This document shows, piece after piece, positions 34,477 to 43,851 of a stretch of 64,000 nt of DNA; the stretch's first letter is position 1; the number at the start of each line of letters is the position of its first letter. The position numbers were made by a program, and so were the translations under genes. The stretch lies in NCBI RefSeq assembly GCF_000721495.1, contig NZ_JOHY01000012.1, positions 1 through 64,000 of the forward strand, in the 5' to 3' direction. The stretch is from Streptomyces sp. NRRL F-5123 (GTDB taxonomy: Bacteria > Actinomycetota > Actinomycetes > Streptomycetales > Streptomycetaceae). The notes below the pieces were generated by a model, which searched no databases, was not told the DNA's origin, and was given only the letters and a program-made list of their open reading frames with translations.

Positions 34477-34519
34477 GCGGCTCCCGGGACGATCCGCCGA
34501 ACGCTACCGATCGTCGGGC

Positions 34520-34587
34520 GGTAACGACTGCCGGACGGTAACGACTGCCGGACGGTAACGACTGCCGGACGGTAACGACCGTCGGAC
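34520..34587. repeat. Four tandem 17-bp repeats
   Basis: GGTAACGACTGCCGGAC is repeated three times exactly (34520, 34537, 34554) with a fourth copy differing at three positions (34571-34587). Variants decay over the following 100 bp (CGTCGGGCGG and similar). No gene in 34477-34801. Confidence 0.75.
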
Positions 34588-34801
34588 GGCACCGGTCCGC
34601 CGATCGTCGGGCGGTGACGATCGTCGGGCGGCCCCGGTCCGCCGGGTGCACCGGTCCGTCGAGCGATGCCCGCGGCGGTCCGCTGGGCTACACCGGTCCG
34701 CGGCCCGCCCCCGCCGCCCGCCGAGCGGCACCGTCCGCCGAGCCGCACCGGCCCGCCCGGCGATCCCCGCGGCCGCCCGCCGCGCTCCGCTCCGTACGCG
34801 T

Positions 34802-34832
34802 AAGGGGCGCCCTCCCAGGGAGGGCGCCCCTT
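34802..34832. terminator. Bidirectional terminator before the PBP gene end
   Basis: AAGGGGCGCCCTCC, three-base loop, GGAGGGCGCCCCTT: a perfect 14-bp stem flanked by A and T, between convergent yqeY and PBP transcripts. Confidence 0.8.
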
Positions 34833-34854
34833 ACCTATGGCTCATTCACCCGTG

Positions 34855-37134
34855 TCACGGGCCGGTCCCGCCGGGGCCGCCCTTTCCTCCGCCGCCCTTG
34901 TTGTTGCCGCCGCCGTTGTTGAACGGCGGGAAGCTCAAGGTCGGGAAGGGGTTGGGCAGGCCGCCGCCGTTGGCCGGGGGCTGCTGGCCCTGGCCCTGGC
35001 CGGGGTTGCGGGGGGCCGAGCCGGGCAGCTGCACGGTCACGAAGTGCTCGTTGGGCGTGCCGTCCAGGGCGCCGGTCATCGCGTCCTTCCAGATCGGCGC
35101 GGGGCCGGTCGCACCCTCGACCTTTTGGAAGGTCTTCGGGCCGATCTTGACCGGTATCCCGCCGCGGCCGTCCTTGCCGCCGTTGTCGTCGGCGCCCGCG
35201 AACATCGACAGGCGCTTGCCGCCCTTGCCCTTGTTGAAGGGGTCGCCGAGCCACACCGCGGAGGCGAGCGAGGGGACGTAGCCGGCGAACCACGCGTCCT
35301 TGCGGTCGTCGGTCGTACCGGTCTTGCCGGCCGTGTCCCGGCCCTGCAGGTCGGCCGCCGTACCCGTACCGTCGTCGACGACGCCCTTGAGCATGCTGTT
35401 GATGGTGTCCGCGGTGTTCTGCGACATCGCGCGGCTGCACAGGCTCTTGGGCACCGCCATCCCCTTGCCGTCCGGGCCCTTCACGGCCTTGATCGCGATC
35501 GGGGTGCAGTAGACGCCCCGGTTGGCGAAGGCGGCGTAGGCCGAGGCGACGGCCAGCGGCGAGACCTCGTTCGTGCCCAGGGTGACCGACGCGCCCTCCC
35601 GCATCTTCGTACCGTCGGCGCGGACGATGCCCAGCTTGCCGGCCATGTTGAGGACCGGGCACAGGCCGACGTCGGCCTCCAGCGCCACGAAGTAGGTGTT
35701 GATCGAGTGCTTGAGCGCGTCGGGCATCGAGTACGGCCCGACCTCGGTCGGCATCTCGTTCTGCGTGCCCTCGTCCGCTCCGGCGTGGATGGTCTGGCCC
35801 GAACAGGTGGTGACGTCGGGGTAGCGGTCCATGTGGTACGGCGACGGGTACGTCTGGTCGGGCTTGAAACCGGCTTCCAGGGCCGCGGCGGCGGTTATCG
35901 GCTTGAAGGTCGAGCCCTGCTGGAAGCCGCCGCTGCTGCCCATGCTCTTGTCGACCGACAGGTTGATCTGGGTCTGGTTCTTGCCGACGCCGTAGGGCTT
36001 GCTCTGGCCCATGGCGACGATCTCGCCGGTGCCGGGGCGCACCATCGTGTCGGCGGCGACGAAGTTGTCACCCTGGTACACGTGCTCGCTGATCCCGTTG
36101 AGCAGCGACTTCTGCGCCTTGGGGTCGAGCGTCGTGGTGATGGTCAGACCGCCGGTGTCCCACGCCTTCTTCCGGTCGGTCTTGGTCTTGCCGAAGGCGG
36201 CGTTCGTCAGGAACGTGTTGCGCACGTAGTCGCAGAAGAATCCGGCGCCGTTGACGGCGGTGATGCATCCGTTCTTCGACGCCTTGTACTTCAGGCCGAG
36301 CGGCTGCTTCTGCGCGGCGGCCGCCTGCGCCGGGGTGATGTCCTTGAGCTGGGCCATCCGCATGAGCACCGTGTTGCGCCGGGCGAGGGCGGCCTCGGGG
36401 TTGCTGACCGGGTCGTAGACGCTGGGCGACTGCACCATGCCGGCCAGCATCGCGGCCTGCGGCAGGGTGAGCTTGCTCGCGGAGGTGCTGAAGTAGCGCT
36501 GGGAGGCGGCCTCGACGCCGTAGGCCTGCTCGCCGAAGAAGGTGATGTTGAGGTAGTTCTCCAGGATCTTCTTCTTGCCGAGCTCCTTCTCGACCTGGAT
36601 CGCGTACTTCATCTCCTTGATCTTGCGGCCGATCGTCTGCTGCGTGGCCTGGGCGACCTTGTCCGGGTCGTCGCCGGCCTCCTCCACGAAGACGTTCTTG
36701 ACGTACTGCTGGGTCAGCGTGGACGCGCCCTGCGTGCCGCCGTCGGAGGCGTTGTTGCTGAGGGCGCGCAGGATGCCCTTCAGGTCGAGCGCGCCGTGCT
36801 CGTAGAACCGCGCGTCCTCGATGTCGACGATGGCGTTCAGGATGTTCGGGCTCATCTTGTCGATCGGGACGACCGTGCGGTCACGCGAGTAGACGGTGGC
36901 GATGAGGCCGCCGTTGCGGTCGAGGATCTTGGACGCCTGGCTGAGCGGCGGTGCCTTCAGCTCTCCGGGCAGGTCGTCGAAGCCGCTCGCCGTGCCCTTG
37001 GCGGACAGGCCTATCGCGCCGACCGCGGGCAGTGCGATGCCCGCCAGGACGGCGCCGGCCAGAACACTGACGCCGAGGAACTTGGCGGCTTGCTGGGCCG
37101 CGGTCAGCCCCCCGCCCGAACGCTTGTGAGCCAT
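34855..37134 (-). CDS. Class A penicillin-binding protein (transglycosylase/transpeptidase)
   Basis: 759 aa. Membrane anchor at about 18-42. The GT51 domain has IEDARFYEHGALDLKGILRA and QGASTLTQQYVKN. The transpeptidase domain has STFK (in QQGSTFKPI), SIN (in KHSINTYF) and KTG (in AGKTGTTDD). The last 60 residues are Gly/Pro/Asn-rich. It polymerises and cross-links peptidoglycan. The setting beside wblA and two ArsA-like genes matches the S. coelicolor SCO3577-3580 order (recalled from memory). Confidence 0.95.
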   Translation of the reverse strand: MAHKRSGGGLTAAQQAAKFLGVSVLAGAVLAGIALPAVGAIGLSAKGTASGFDDLPGELKAPPLSQASKILDRNGGLIATVYSRDRTVVPIDKMSPNILNAIVDIEDARFYEHGALDLKGILRALSNNASDGGTQGASTLTQQYVKNVFVEEAGDDPDKVAQATQQTIGRKIKEMKYAIQVEKELGKKKILENYLNITFFGEQAYGVEAASQRYFSTSASKLTLPQAAMLAGMVQSPSVYDPVSNPEAALARRNTVLMRMAQLKDITPAQAAAAQKQPLGLKYKASKNGCITAVNGAGFFCDYVRNTFLTNAAFGKTKTDRKKAWDTGGLTITTTLDPKAQKSLLNGISEHVYQGDNFVAADTMVRPGTGEIVAMGQSKPYGVGKNQTQINLSVDKSMGSSGGFQQGSTFKPITAAAALEAGFKPDQTYPSPYHMDRYPDVTTCSGQTIHAGADEGTQNEMPTEVGPYSMPDALKHSINTYFVALEADVGLCPVLNMAGKLGIVRADGTKMREGASVTLGTNEVSPLAVASAYAAFANRGVYCTPIAIKAVKGPDGKGMAVPKSLCSRAMSQNTADTINSMLKGVVDDGTGTAADLQGRDTAGKTGTTDDRKDAWFAGYVPSLASAVWLGDPFNKGKGGKRLSMFAGADDNGGKDGRGGIPVKIGPKTFQKVEGATGPAPIWKDAMTGALDGTPNEHFVTVQLPGSAPRNPGQGQGQQPPANGGGLPNPFPTLSFPPFNNGGGNNKGGGGKGGPGGTGP

Positions 37135-37588
37135 GAAGGCAGCCTACGTGGCGAATCCCCGGACGTACGCCCAGGTGTTCGCCTAGTCTGTAACAGACAG
37201 GGTGCGAACGTCGGCGTGCCCATGTCCAGAGTTTGCCTTCCGTCCCCACTCTTGTGGGTGATGAGAGGTGCCCGAATTTCGTCATATGCCGGCGGGCGCC
37301 GCACAACGTCGTCCGCCCGGCCGGTGACGGCTGCCGACGTGCCGCCGGCGAGACTGTCGGCGTATGCATGCATATGGGGTAAGTAGTCCTGTATGCCTGG
37401 AACGCACCCCGCGGATCACTCCGTTGGGTGATCTGCCGCGCACACATAGTCCATTCGGGCCATGCAAGATTGGGCCTGAAAGGGCTGTTGCGCCGCGCCT
37501 ACCTTCCGTAACGTCCTCATCTGGCAGCGGTGAATATGCCGCGTGCCGCCGTGGGGGAGCCTCGAATTCGGGAGAGGACGGCGCCAGC
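37135..37588. other. Long spacer between PBP and wblA, regulatory
   Basis: 454 bp with divergent genes on both sides. It contains a small inverted repeat GTCTG-TAA-CAGAC at 37186-37198, close to the PBP start, and a possible wblA -10 TACCTT at 37500. Such long leaders are typical of wblA. No additional gene was found. Confidence 0.4.
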
Positions 37589-37921
37589 ATGAGCAACTGG
37601 GTTACCGACTGGAGCACGCAGGCGGCTTGCAGGACGACAGACCCGGACGAACTCTTCGTCCAGGGCGCGGCGCAGAACCGGGCCAAGGCGGTGTGCACCG
37701 GATGCCCGGTACGCACCGAGTGCCTCGCCGACGCGCTCGACAACCGGGTCGAGTTCGGGGTGTGGGGGGGCATGACCGAGCGCGAGCGCCGGGCACTGCT
37801 GCGCCGCCGCCCGACCGTCACGTCCTGGCGCAGACTGCTGGAGACGGCGCGGACCGAGTACGAGCGCAGCACCGGCCTGCTGCCACTCGGCGACGAGGAC
37901 GACTACGCCGCGGCGGGCTGA
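37589..37921 (+). CDS. wblA: WhiB-family [4Fe-4S] regulator WblA
   Basis: 110 aa. The four cluster-binding cysteines are Cys14, Cys36, Cys39 and Cys45 (CxxC in CTGCPVRTEC), and GVWGG follows. RERRALLRRRP is the basic DNA-binding tail. The sequence matches S. coelicolor WblA almost throughout in my memory of it (DPDELFVQGAAQNRAKAVC). WblA promotes sporulation and represses antibiotic synthesis. GGGAGAGGA lies upstream of the ATG. Confidence 0.93.
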   Translation: MSNWVTDWSTQAACRTTDPDELFVQGAAQNRAKAVCTGCPVRTECLADALDNRVEFGVWGGMTERERRALLRRRPTVTSWRRLLETARTEYERSTGLLPLGDEDDYAAAG

Positions 37922-38023
37922 CTTCCGCGGCTTCGCGGCCCCGGGGCTTCCTGTCTCTGCGTCCTCGCGCCTCCCGGGCCCCGTGAGCTGCCGGGCCCTC
38001 GTGAGCTGCCGGGCCGCGCCCGG

Positions 38024-39364
38024 TTACGCCGCGGCCGGGCCCTCCGCGAGTTCGTGTCCGATCGCCCGCAGGCCCTCCAGGTCGTGCACATCGCCCGGCA
38101 GGGCGGTGACCTCCACCATCGGCACCTCCGGATGGACGGACACGAAGCGGTCGCGGGTGCGTCGTTCCCGCGCGACCACCTGCATGCGTTCGGCATGGAG
38201 GCGCAGCAGACCCGCAGCGAGTCGTTCCGTACCAGTAGTCGCGGAGGCGTCGCTTGCGCCATCGGTCGCGCCGGCCGTACCGGCGTCGTCCGGTCGGTCC
38301 TGCCGGGAATCAGCATGCCCGGCCCCGTGATCCACAATGCGGCCGTCCGGATTTTTTTCGGTGAGAGCCACGTCACGCTCCCCCGTGTCCGGCCCCGCCG
38401 CGCTCCCCTCCGCGGCTTCCGCCGCCGCGTCCTCCAGCGCCTCCGCCGCCGCGAGCGCCCGCTCCGCCGTCAACTGGGCCGCGCCGCTGCCGTGCACCCG
38501 GTTGAGGACGAGCCCGGCGAGCGGCATGTCCTCGTCGGCGAGCCGCTCCACGAAATACGCCGCCTCGCGCAGCGCGTCCCGCTCCGGCGCCGCGACGACG
38601 AGGAAGGCCGTGCCGGGCGCCTGGAGCAGCCGGTACGTGGCGTCCGCGCGGGTGCGGAAGCCGCCGAACATGGTGTCCATCGCGGCCACGAAGGTCTGGA
38701 TGTCGCGCAGCAGGTTCGCGCCCATGACCTTGCTGAGGGTGCCGGTCATCATCGACATCCCGATGTTCAGGAACTTCACCCCGGCCCGGCCGCCGACCTT
38801 CGCGGGCGCCATCAGCAGTTTGATGAAGCGGCCGTCGAGGAAGGAGCCGAGCCGCTTGGGGGCGTCCAGGAAGTCCAGCGCGCTGCGGCTCGGCGGGGTG
38901 TCGACGATGATCAGGTCCCAGGCGTCCTGCGCGCGCAGCTGGCCCAGCTTCTCCATCGCCATGTACTCCTGCGTACCGGCGAATCCGGCCGACAGCGACT
39001 GGTAGAACGGGTTCTCCAGGATGGCCCGGGCGCGCTCCGGATCGGAGTGCTGGACCACGACCTCGTCGAACGTCCGTTTCATGTCCAGCATCATCGCGTG
39101 CAGCGAGCCGCCGGCCGACCGATCGATTCCAGCCACCTCGCGCGGAGTGTTGTCCAGCTCGGTCAGCCCCATCGACTGCGCGAGCCGCCGCGCCGGGTCG
39201 ATGGTCAGCACCACCGCCGTACGGCCGCGCTCGGCGGCCCGCACGCCCAGCGCCGCGGCGGTCGTGGTCTTGCCGACGCCGCCGGAGCCGCAGCACACCA
39301 CGATCCGGGTCCTCCGGTCGTCGAGCAGCGGGTCGATCTCCAGCTCGGGGCTCTCCAGGCTCAT
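38024..39364 (-). CDS. ArsA-like anion-pump ATPase (first of pair by position)
   Basis: 446 aa. The deviant Walker A is CGSGGVGKTTTAAALG (about 25-40), and switch regions are LTIDPARRL and LIIVDTPPSRSALDFLDAP. A long acidic/Ala-rich insert (about 310-380) precedes the C-terminal VSVHPEVPMVEVTALPGDVHDLEGL. It belongs to the ArsA/GET3 clan common in actinobacteria, without arsenic genes nearby. It is the downstream gene of a two-gene operon (13-nt gap). Its function next to wblA is not known. Confidence 0.9.
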   Translation of the reverse strand: MSLESPELEIDPLLDDRRTRIVVCCGSGGVGKTTTAAALGVRAAERGRTAVVLTIDPARRLAQSMGLTELDNTPREVAGIDRSAGGSLHAMMLDMKRTFDEVVVQHSDPERARAILENPFYQSLSAGFAGTQEYMAMEKLGQLRAQDAWDLIIVDTPPSRSALDFLDAPKRLGSFLDGRFIKLLMAPAKVGGRAGVKFLNIGMSMMTGTLSKVMGANLLRDIQTFVAAMDTMFGGFRTRADATYRLLQAPGTAFLVVAAPERDALREAAYFVERLADEDMPLAGLVLNRVHGSGAAQLTAERALAAAEALEDAAAEAAEGSAAGPDTGERDVALTEKNPDGRIVDHGAGHADSRQDRPDDAGTAGATDGASDASATTGTERLAAGLLRLHAERMQVVARERRTRDRFVSVHPEVPMVEVTALPGDVHDLEGLRAIGHELAEGPAAA

Positions 39365-39377
39365 GTCACCACTCGCT

Positions 39378-40496
39378 TCACGCGTCGTCGTCGGCCGTGG
39401 CGCCGTCGTCGTCCGGCACGCCCTCGGTTACGTCGTCGGTTACGTCCTCGGGTACGCCGCCGGCCGCGGGTACTCCGGGCACCGCCTGCTTGCGCAGGCT
39501 GTCGGCCAGCCGGTAGAGGCCGCCGAGGTCCACGCCGTCACCCATCAGCTCCAGCTCGCGCACCGGCAGGCCCAGCGCGGCGATCTCGGCGCGCTGCTCG
39601 CGCTCCAGCACCACTCGCTGGGCGTGCTCGTGGGCCTGCGCGAGCAGTGGGTCGACCAGCCGCTCGGCCACCCCGCCGCGCCGCGCGCCGCCCAGGCCCG
39701 CCTGCGACAGGGCCTTGGCCACGGCCGTGCGCCGCTTGCCCGCGGCCACCGAGCCGCTGTCGGCGGCGGCCTTGGCGATGTCGCCGTCGGCCAGCAGCAC
39801 CGGCCGCACCATGTTGACGATCACCGCGCCGACCGGCAGCCCGGCGGCGCGCAGCTCGGCGACGCCGTCCATGGTCTCCTGGACCGGCATCTCCTCCAGC
39901 AGCGTCACCAGGTGGATCGCGGTCTGCGGGGACTTCAGCACCCGCATCACGGACTGCGCCTGGTTGTATATCGGGCCCATCCGCGCGAGCCCCGCGACCT
40001 CGTCGTTGACGTTCAGGAAGCGGGTGATGCGGCCGGTCGGCGGGGCGTCCAGCACCACGGCGTCGTAGACGGGCCAGCCCGCCTTGTCCTTGCGCCGCAC
40101 CGCCTCGCACACCTTGCCGGTGAGCAGCACGTCCCGGATGCCGGGGGCCACCGTGGTGGCGAAGTCGATCGCCCCGAGCTTGCGCAGGGCGCGGCCCGCG
40201 CGGCCCAGCTTGTAGAACATGTCCAGGTAGTCGAGCATCGCCAGCTCGGCGTCGATGGCGAGGGCGTTGACCTCGCCGCCGCCGGACACCGAGGCGATCC
40301 TGCGCTCCTCGTACGGCAGCGCCTCCGTCTCGAAGAGCTGCGCGATGCCCTGCCGCTCCTCGACCTCCACCAGCAGCACCCGCCGGCCCTCCGCCGCGAG
40401 GGCGAGCGCCAGCGCGGCGGCGACCGTGGTCTTACCCGTGCCGCCCTTGCCCGTCACGATGTGGAGCCTGACGGCGGATGACTGTTGAGCGCTCAC
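39378..40496 (-). CDS. ArsA-like anion-pump ATPase (second of pair)
   Basis: 372 aa. Walker A is VTGKGGTGKTTVAAALALALA, the second GKGGxGK type. VVLDAPPTGRITRFLNVNDEVAGLARMGPIYNQAQSV and GLPVGAVIVNMVRPVLL complete the P-loop fold. The C-terminal half has LDPLLAQAHEHAQRV and an acidic tail. First gene of the pair; the two proteins probably form a heterodimer like the two halves of ArsA. Confidence 0.9.
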   Translation of the reverse strand: MSAQQSSAVRLHIVTGKGGTGKTTVAAALALALAAEGRRVLLVEVEERQGIAQLFETEALPYEERRIASVSGGGEVNALAIDAELAMLDYLDMFYKLGRAGRALRKLGAIDFATTVAPGIRDVLLTGKVCEAVRRKDKAGWPVYDAVVLDAPPTGRITRFLNVNDEVAGLARMGPIYNQAQSVMRVLKSPQTAIHLVTLLEEMPVQETMDGVAELRAAGLPVGAVIVNMVRPVLLADGDIAKAAADSGSVAAGKRRTAVAKALSQAGLGGARRGGVAERLVDPLLAQAHEHAQRVVLEREQRAEIAALGLPVRELELMGDGVDLGGLYRLADSLRKQAVPGVPAAGGVPEDVTDDVTEGVPDDDGATADDDA

Positions 40497-40648
40497 CTGG
40501 CGAGCCTAATTCCTTCCCCGCGGCAGGGTGGTGCTGGGTGAGATGCTCGTGGCGGTTTCGCGTGCGACGGACGTCACGTTTCCGGGGCGCCGCCCCGCCC
40601 CCGCCCCGGCGCCCGACCCGGCGGCGGGCGAGGCGATAAAGTCGCGCC

Positions 40649-40813
40649 ATGGCGAAGAAGTGGGAATACGCGACCGTGCCGCTGCTCGTGCACGCGACGA
40701 AGCAGATCCTCGACACCTGGGGCGAGGACGGCTGGGAACTGGTCCAGGTCGTGCCCGGCCCCAACAACCCCGAGCAGCTCGTGGCCTACTTCAAGCGGGA
40801 GAAGGACGCGTGA
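40649..40813 (+). CDS. DUF4177-type small protein
   Basis: 54 aa, missed by length filters. MAKKWEYATVPLLVHATKQILDTWGEDGWELVQVV is the DUF4177 pattern (W-Y start, then W..GWELV). The stop overlaps the GTG of the RidA gene by 4 nt (GTGA), so they are co-translated. Conserved in Streptomyces; function unknown. Confidence 0.85.
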   Translation: MAKKWEYATVPLLVHATKQILDTWGEDGWELVQVVPGPNNPEQLVAYFKREKDA

Positions 40814-41277
40814 GCGGCGCCGTCGCCACCCGGCTCGCCGAGCTGGGCCTGACGCTGCCCGAGGTCGTCCCGCCGCTGGCCTCGTACCAGCCGGCCGTAC
40901 GGTCCGGGGCGTACGTGTACACGTCGGGCCAGCTGCCCATGGTGGACGGCAAGCTGCCGGCCACCGGCAAGGTCGGGGCCGAGGTCACGCCCGAGCAGGC
41001 GAAGGAGCTGGCGCGGACGTGCGCGCTCAACGCTCTCGCGGCGGTCAAGTCGGTCGTCGGCGACCTCGACCGCATCGCGCGGGTCGTCAAGGTCGTGGGC
41101 TTCGTCGCGTCCGCCCCCGCCTTCACCGGCCAGCCCGCCGTGGTCAACGGCGCGAGCGAGCTTCTGGGGGAGGTGCTCGGGGAGAAGGGCGTGCACGCGC
41201 GTAGTGCGGTGGGAGTCGCCGTCCTCCCGCTGGACGCGCCGGTAGAGGTCGAGATCCAGGTCGAGCTCATTCCCTGA
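40810..41277 (+). CDS. RidA/YjgF-family protein (2-iminobutanoate deaminase-like)
   Basis: 155 aa with GTG start. PAVRSGAYVYTSGQLPMVDGKL and TCALNALAAVKSVVGDLDRI are the family core, and HARSAVGVAVLPLDAPVEVEIQ carries the conserved Arg. It belongs to the longer RidA group common in actinobacteria. The likely role is hydrolysis of reactive enamine/imine intermediates, but this subgroup is not well studied. Confidence 0.9.
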   Translation: MSGAVATRLAELGLTLPEVVPPLASYQPAVRSGAYVYTSGQLPMVDGKLPATGKVGAEVTPEQAKELARTCALNALAAVKSVVGDLDRIARVVKVVGFVASAPAFTGQPAVVNGASELLGEVLGEKGVHARSAVGVAVLPLDAPVEVEIQVELIP

Positions 41278-41279
41278 CG

Positions 41280-42100
41280 GGGTCTTGCCGGTAGGGGCTC
41301 GCCCTCCGCGGAGGGCGGTGCGCTTCTCCTGCGGAGGGCGGTGCGCGTTTTGCGCTGCTGCGCGGGGTGAGCGTTTCTCCTGCGGAGGGCGGTGGGCGTT
41401 TTCGCGGGTGCGGCTGCGCCGCCGGGCGGGCGTTTTCGGGCTGCGCCCGGCGGTGGGGGGCACGCGTTTTTGGGGCTGCGGCTGCGCCGCGGGGCGAGTG
41501 TTTTCGGGCTGCGCCCGGCGGTGGGGGGCACGCGTTTTTGGGGCTGCGGCTGCGCCGCCGGGCGGGCGTTTTCGGGCTGCGCCCGGCGGTGGGGGGGCAC
41601 GCGTTTTTCAGGCTGCAGCTGGGCCGCCGGGCGAGCGTTTTCGGGCTGCGCCCGGCGCTGGGGGATGAGCGTTTTCAGGGGCGCGGGGAACTGCGCGGCC
41701 CGCCCCCACCGGGGCGCGGGTCGTCACCGGCCCGAAGGGGCAGTTCGGTTCGTACCGGACCACCGGCCGGTGGTCGGTTGCTCGCGCAGTTCCCCGCGCC
41801 CCTGAAGCACCCGGCGTGGCAGGCGCGCCCCTGAAGCACCCGGCGTGGCAGGCGCGGCCCTGAAGCACCCGGCGTGGCAGGCGCGGCCCTGGTGTGCCCG
41901 GCGTGGCAGGCGCGGCCTGGAACGCTCACCCAGCAGAGGGAAGGCTCACCCCGCAGCGCAGGCGGAGCCGGAAAAACGGTGGCCCGGCGCGGCAGGCGCA
42001 GCCTGAAACGCCCACCCGCGCGGCAGGCGCAGCCTGAAAACGCCCACCCCGCGCGGCAGCGCACAGCGCACCCTCGTACAAAGTGGCCCCGCCACGTAGA
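41280..42100. repeat. Degenerate repeat tract with a Streptomyces palindrome
   Basis: About 820 bp without a gene. The first half repeats a 75-80 bp unit with GGCTGCGCCCGGCGGTGGGGG and CACGCGTTTTTGGGG at least four times (41450-41670). The second half repeats CACCCGGCGTGGCAGGCGCG (41810-41920). Between them, CAGGGGCGCGGGGAACTGCGCG (41676-41697) has its inverted copy at 41783-41804, a palindrome widely dispersed in Streptomyces. All frames through it are low-complexity. Confidence 0.75.
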
Positions 42101-42109
42101 GTCCGGCTC

Positions 42110-43021
42110 ATGACGGTGATGAGCGGCGGGGCGGGAGGTGCGGCGGGCCGGCCGCCGGGGTGGCCCGAGCGGGTGCGGGCCCTGGCCCGGGGTGAGCTGG
42201 CCCCCGTGACACCGCGCCGCGCGGCCACCGTGCTGCTGCTCAGGGACGACGCCTCCGGCGGGCCGCCCGCCGTGCACCTGCTGCGGCGGCGGACGTCGAT
42301 GGCCTTCGCCGCCGGCGTGTACGCCTTCCCCGGCGGCGGCGTGGACCCGAGGGACGAGCGCCCGGTGCGCTGGGCCGGGCCGGACCTCACGGAGTGGTCC
42401 GCGCTGCTCGGCGTGGAGCCGGCCGCTGCCCAGGCGGTCGTGTGCGCGGCGGTGCGCGAGACGTTCGAGGAGTCCGGCGTGCTGCTCGCCGGCCCGGCGG
42501 ACGGGACGGGCCTGGTCGAGGACACGACCGGCGCGGACTGGGAGGCCGACCGCAATGCCCTGGTCCGCCACGACGTGGCCTTCGCCGAGATCCTGGACCG
42601 CCGCGGACTCGCCCTGCGCAGCGACCTGCTGCGGCCGTGCGCCCGCTGGGTCACCCCGGAGTTCGAGGAGCGCCGGTACGACACCTGGTTCTTCCTCGCC
42701 GCCCTCCCCGCGGGCCAGCGCACGCGGGACGTGTCCGGAGAGGCGGACCGTACGGTGTGGCTCACGGCCCCCGACGCGGTCGCCGCGTTCGACCGGGGCG
42801 AGCTCACGATGCTGCCGCCGACGATCACGATGCTGCGCGACCTGCTGCCGTACGGACGAGCGGCGGACGCGCTCGCCGCGGCGGGCGGCCGGGACCTGGG
42901 CCCGGTCATGGCGACGGCCACCCTGGACGAGGCAGGCGCCGTGCTGCTGAGCTGGCCCGACCACGTACAGGCGCATCCGGAGCCAGGCCCCGTACCGGCG
43001 CGCCCGAAGGCGGAACGGTGA
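42110..43021 (+). CDS. NUDIX hydrolase
   Basis: 303 aa. VYAFPGGGVDPRDERPVRW begins the Nudix box, then a long insertion before AAVRETFEESGVLLA gives RETFEESG; the G(5x)E(7x)REUXEE pattern is split, as in the actinobacterial NUDT19-like group. MSFAFAAG-like MAFAAGVYAFPGG precedes it. Probably a pyrophosphatase on a nucleoside or CoA derivative. The GTG of the MBL gene overlaps its stop (GTGA). First of a three-gene coupled operon. Confidence 0.88.
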   Translation: MTVMSGGAGGAAGRPPGWPERVRALARGELAPVTPRRAATVLLLRDDASGGPPAVHLLRRRTSMAFAAGVYAFPGGGVDPRDERPVRWAGPDLTEWSALLGVEPAAAQAVVCAAVRETFEESGVLLAGPADGTGLVEDTTGADWEADRNALVRHDVAFAEILDRRGLALRSDLLRPCARWVTPEFEERRYDTWFFLAALPAGQRTRDVSGEADRTVWLTAPDAVAAFDRGELTMLPPTITMLRDLLPYGRAADALAAAGGRDLGPVMATATLDEAGAVLLSWPDHVQAHPEPGPVPARPKAER

Positions 43022-43851
43022 GCGCGGGTACCGCCCCGGGGGCGCCGCGGGCGGTCGTCGGCGGGTGGGCGACGCCCCGCGCGCTGTGCGTGCTCGCCCC
43101 GAACCCCTCGCCGATGACGCTGGACGGCACCAACACCTGGATCGTCGCCGAGCCGGACTCCGAGCTGGCCGTCGTCGTCGATCCGGGCCCGCTGGACGAG
43201 GGCCACCTCGCCGCGGTCGTCGCGGCCGCCGAGCAGGCCGGCAAGCGCGTCGCGCTGACGCTGCTCACGCACGGCCATCCGGACCACGCCGAGGGCGCCG
43301 CGCGCTTCGCCGAGCTGACCGGCACCGCGGTGCGGGCGCTGGACCCGGCGCTGCGGCTGGGCGACGAGGGCCTGGCCGAGGGCGACACGGTGACGACCGG
43401 CGGCCTCGAGCTGCGGGTCGTCGCGACCCCCGGGCACACCTCGGACTCACTGTCGTTCCTGCTGCCCGCCGACGCCGCCGTGCTCACCGGGGACACGGTG
43501 CTGGGCCGCGGTACGACGATGGTGGCGTATCCCGACGGGCGGCTCGGCGACTACCTCGACTCGCTGCGCCGCCTCCAGGCGCTCACCGTCGCGGGCGAGG
43601 CGGACACCGTGCTGCCGGGCCACGGGCCGGTGCTGGGCGACGCGCGCGGCGCGGTCGAGTTCTACCTCGCGCACCGCGCCCACCGGCTCGCCCAGGTCGA
43701 GACCGCCGTCGAGGCGGGCCTGCGCACGCCCGCGGACGTCGTCGCCCGCGTCTACGCCGACGTCGACCCGCTGCTGTGGCCCGCGGCCGAGCTGTCGGTG
43801 CGCGCCCAACTGGACTACCTGCGAGAGCACGGACTGATCGAACAGCCATGA
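43018..43851 (+). CDS. MBL-fold metallohydrolase
   Basis: 277 aa. [10 protein letters not shown] is the HxHxDH metal motif. [10 protein letters not shown] supplies the next His, TGDTVLGRG the Asp, and VLPGHGPVL the last His. [11 protein letters not shown] and the C-terminal helical [13 protein letters not shown] fit the LACTB2-like branch. Translationally coupled at both ends (GTGA, ATGA). Substrate unknown; with the NUDIX partner it could act on a nucleotide or thioester. Confidence 0.9.
   Translation: MSAGTAPGAPRAVVGGWATPRALCVLAPNPSPMTLDGTNTWIVAEPDSELAVVVDPGPLDEGHLAAVVAAAEQAGKRVALTLLTHGHPDHAEGAARFAELTGTAVRALDPALRLGDEGLAEGDTVTTGGLELRVVATPGHTSDSLSFLLPADAAVLTGDTVLGRGTTMVAYPDGRLGDYLDSLRRLQALTVAGEADTVLPGHGPVLGDARGAVEFYLAHRAHRLAQVETAVEAGLRTPADVVARVYADVDPLLWPAAELSVRAQLDYLREHGLIEQP

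Noticed and set aside
34520..34587. CRISPR or iteron origin
   Set aside because: Contiguous 17-bp units without spacers and no replication gene adjacent; looks like slippage.
34837..37386. 849-aa plus-strand open frame opposite the PBP gene
   Set aside because: GC-rich antisense shadow: Arg/Gly/Val/Asp-rich with no motifs, while the minus strand encodes a complete PBP.
38024..40496. Arsenite efflux operon
   Set aside because: Two ArsA-like ATPases but no arsB, arsC, arsR or arsD; this pair beside wblA is a general actinobacterial feature.
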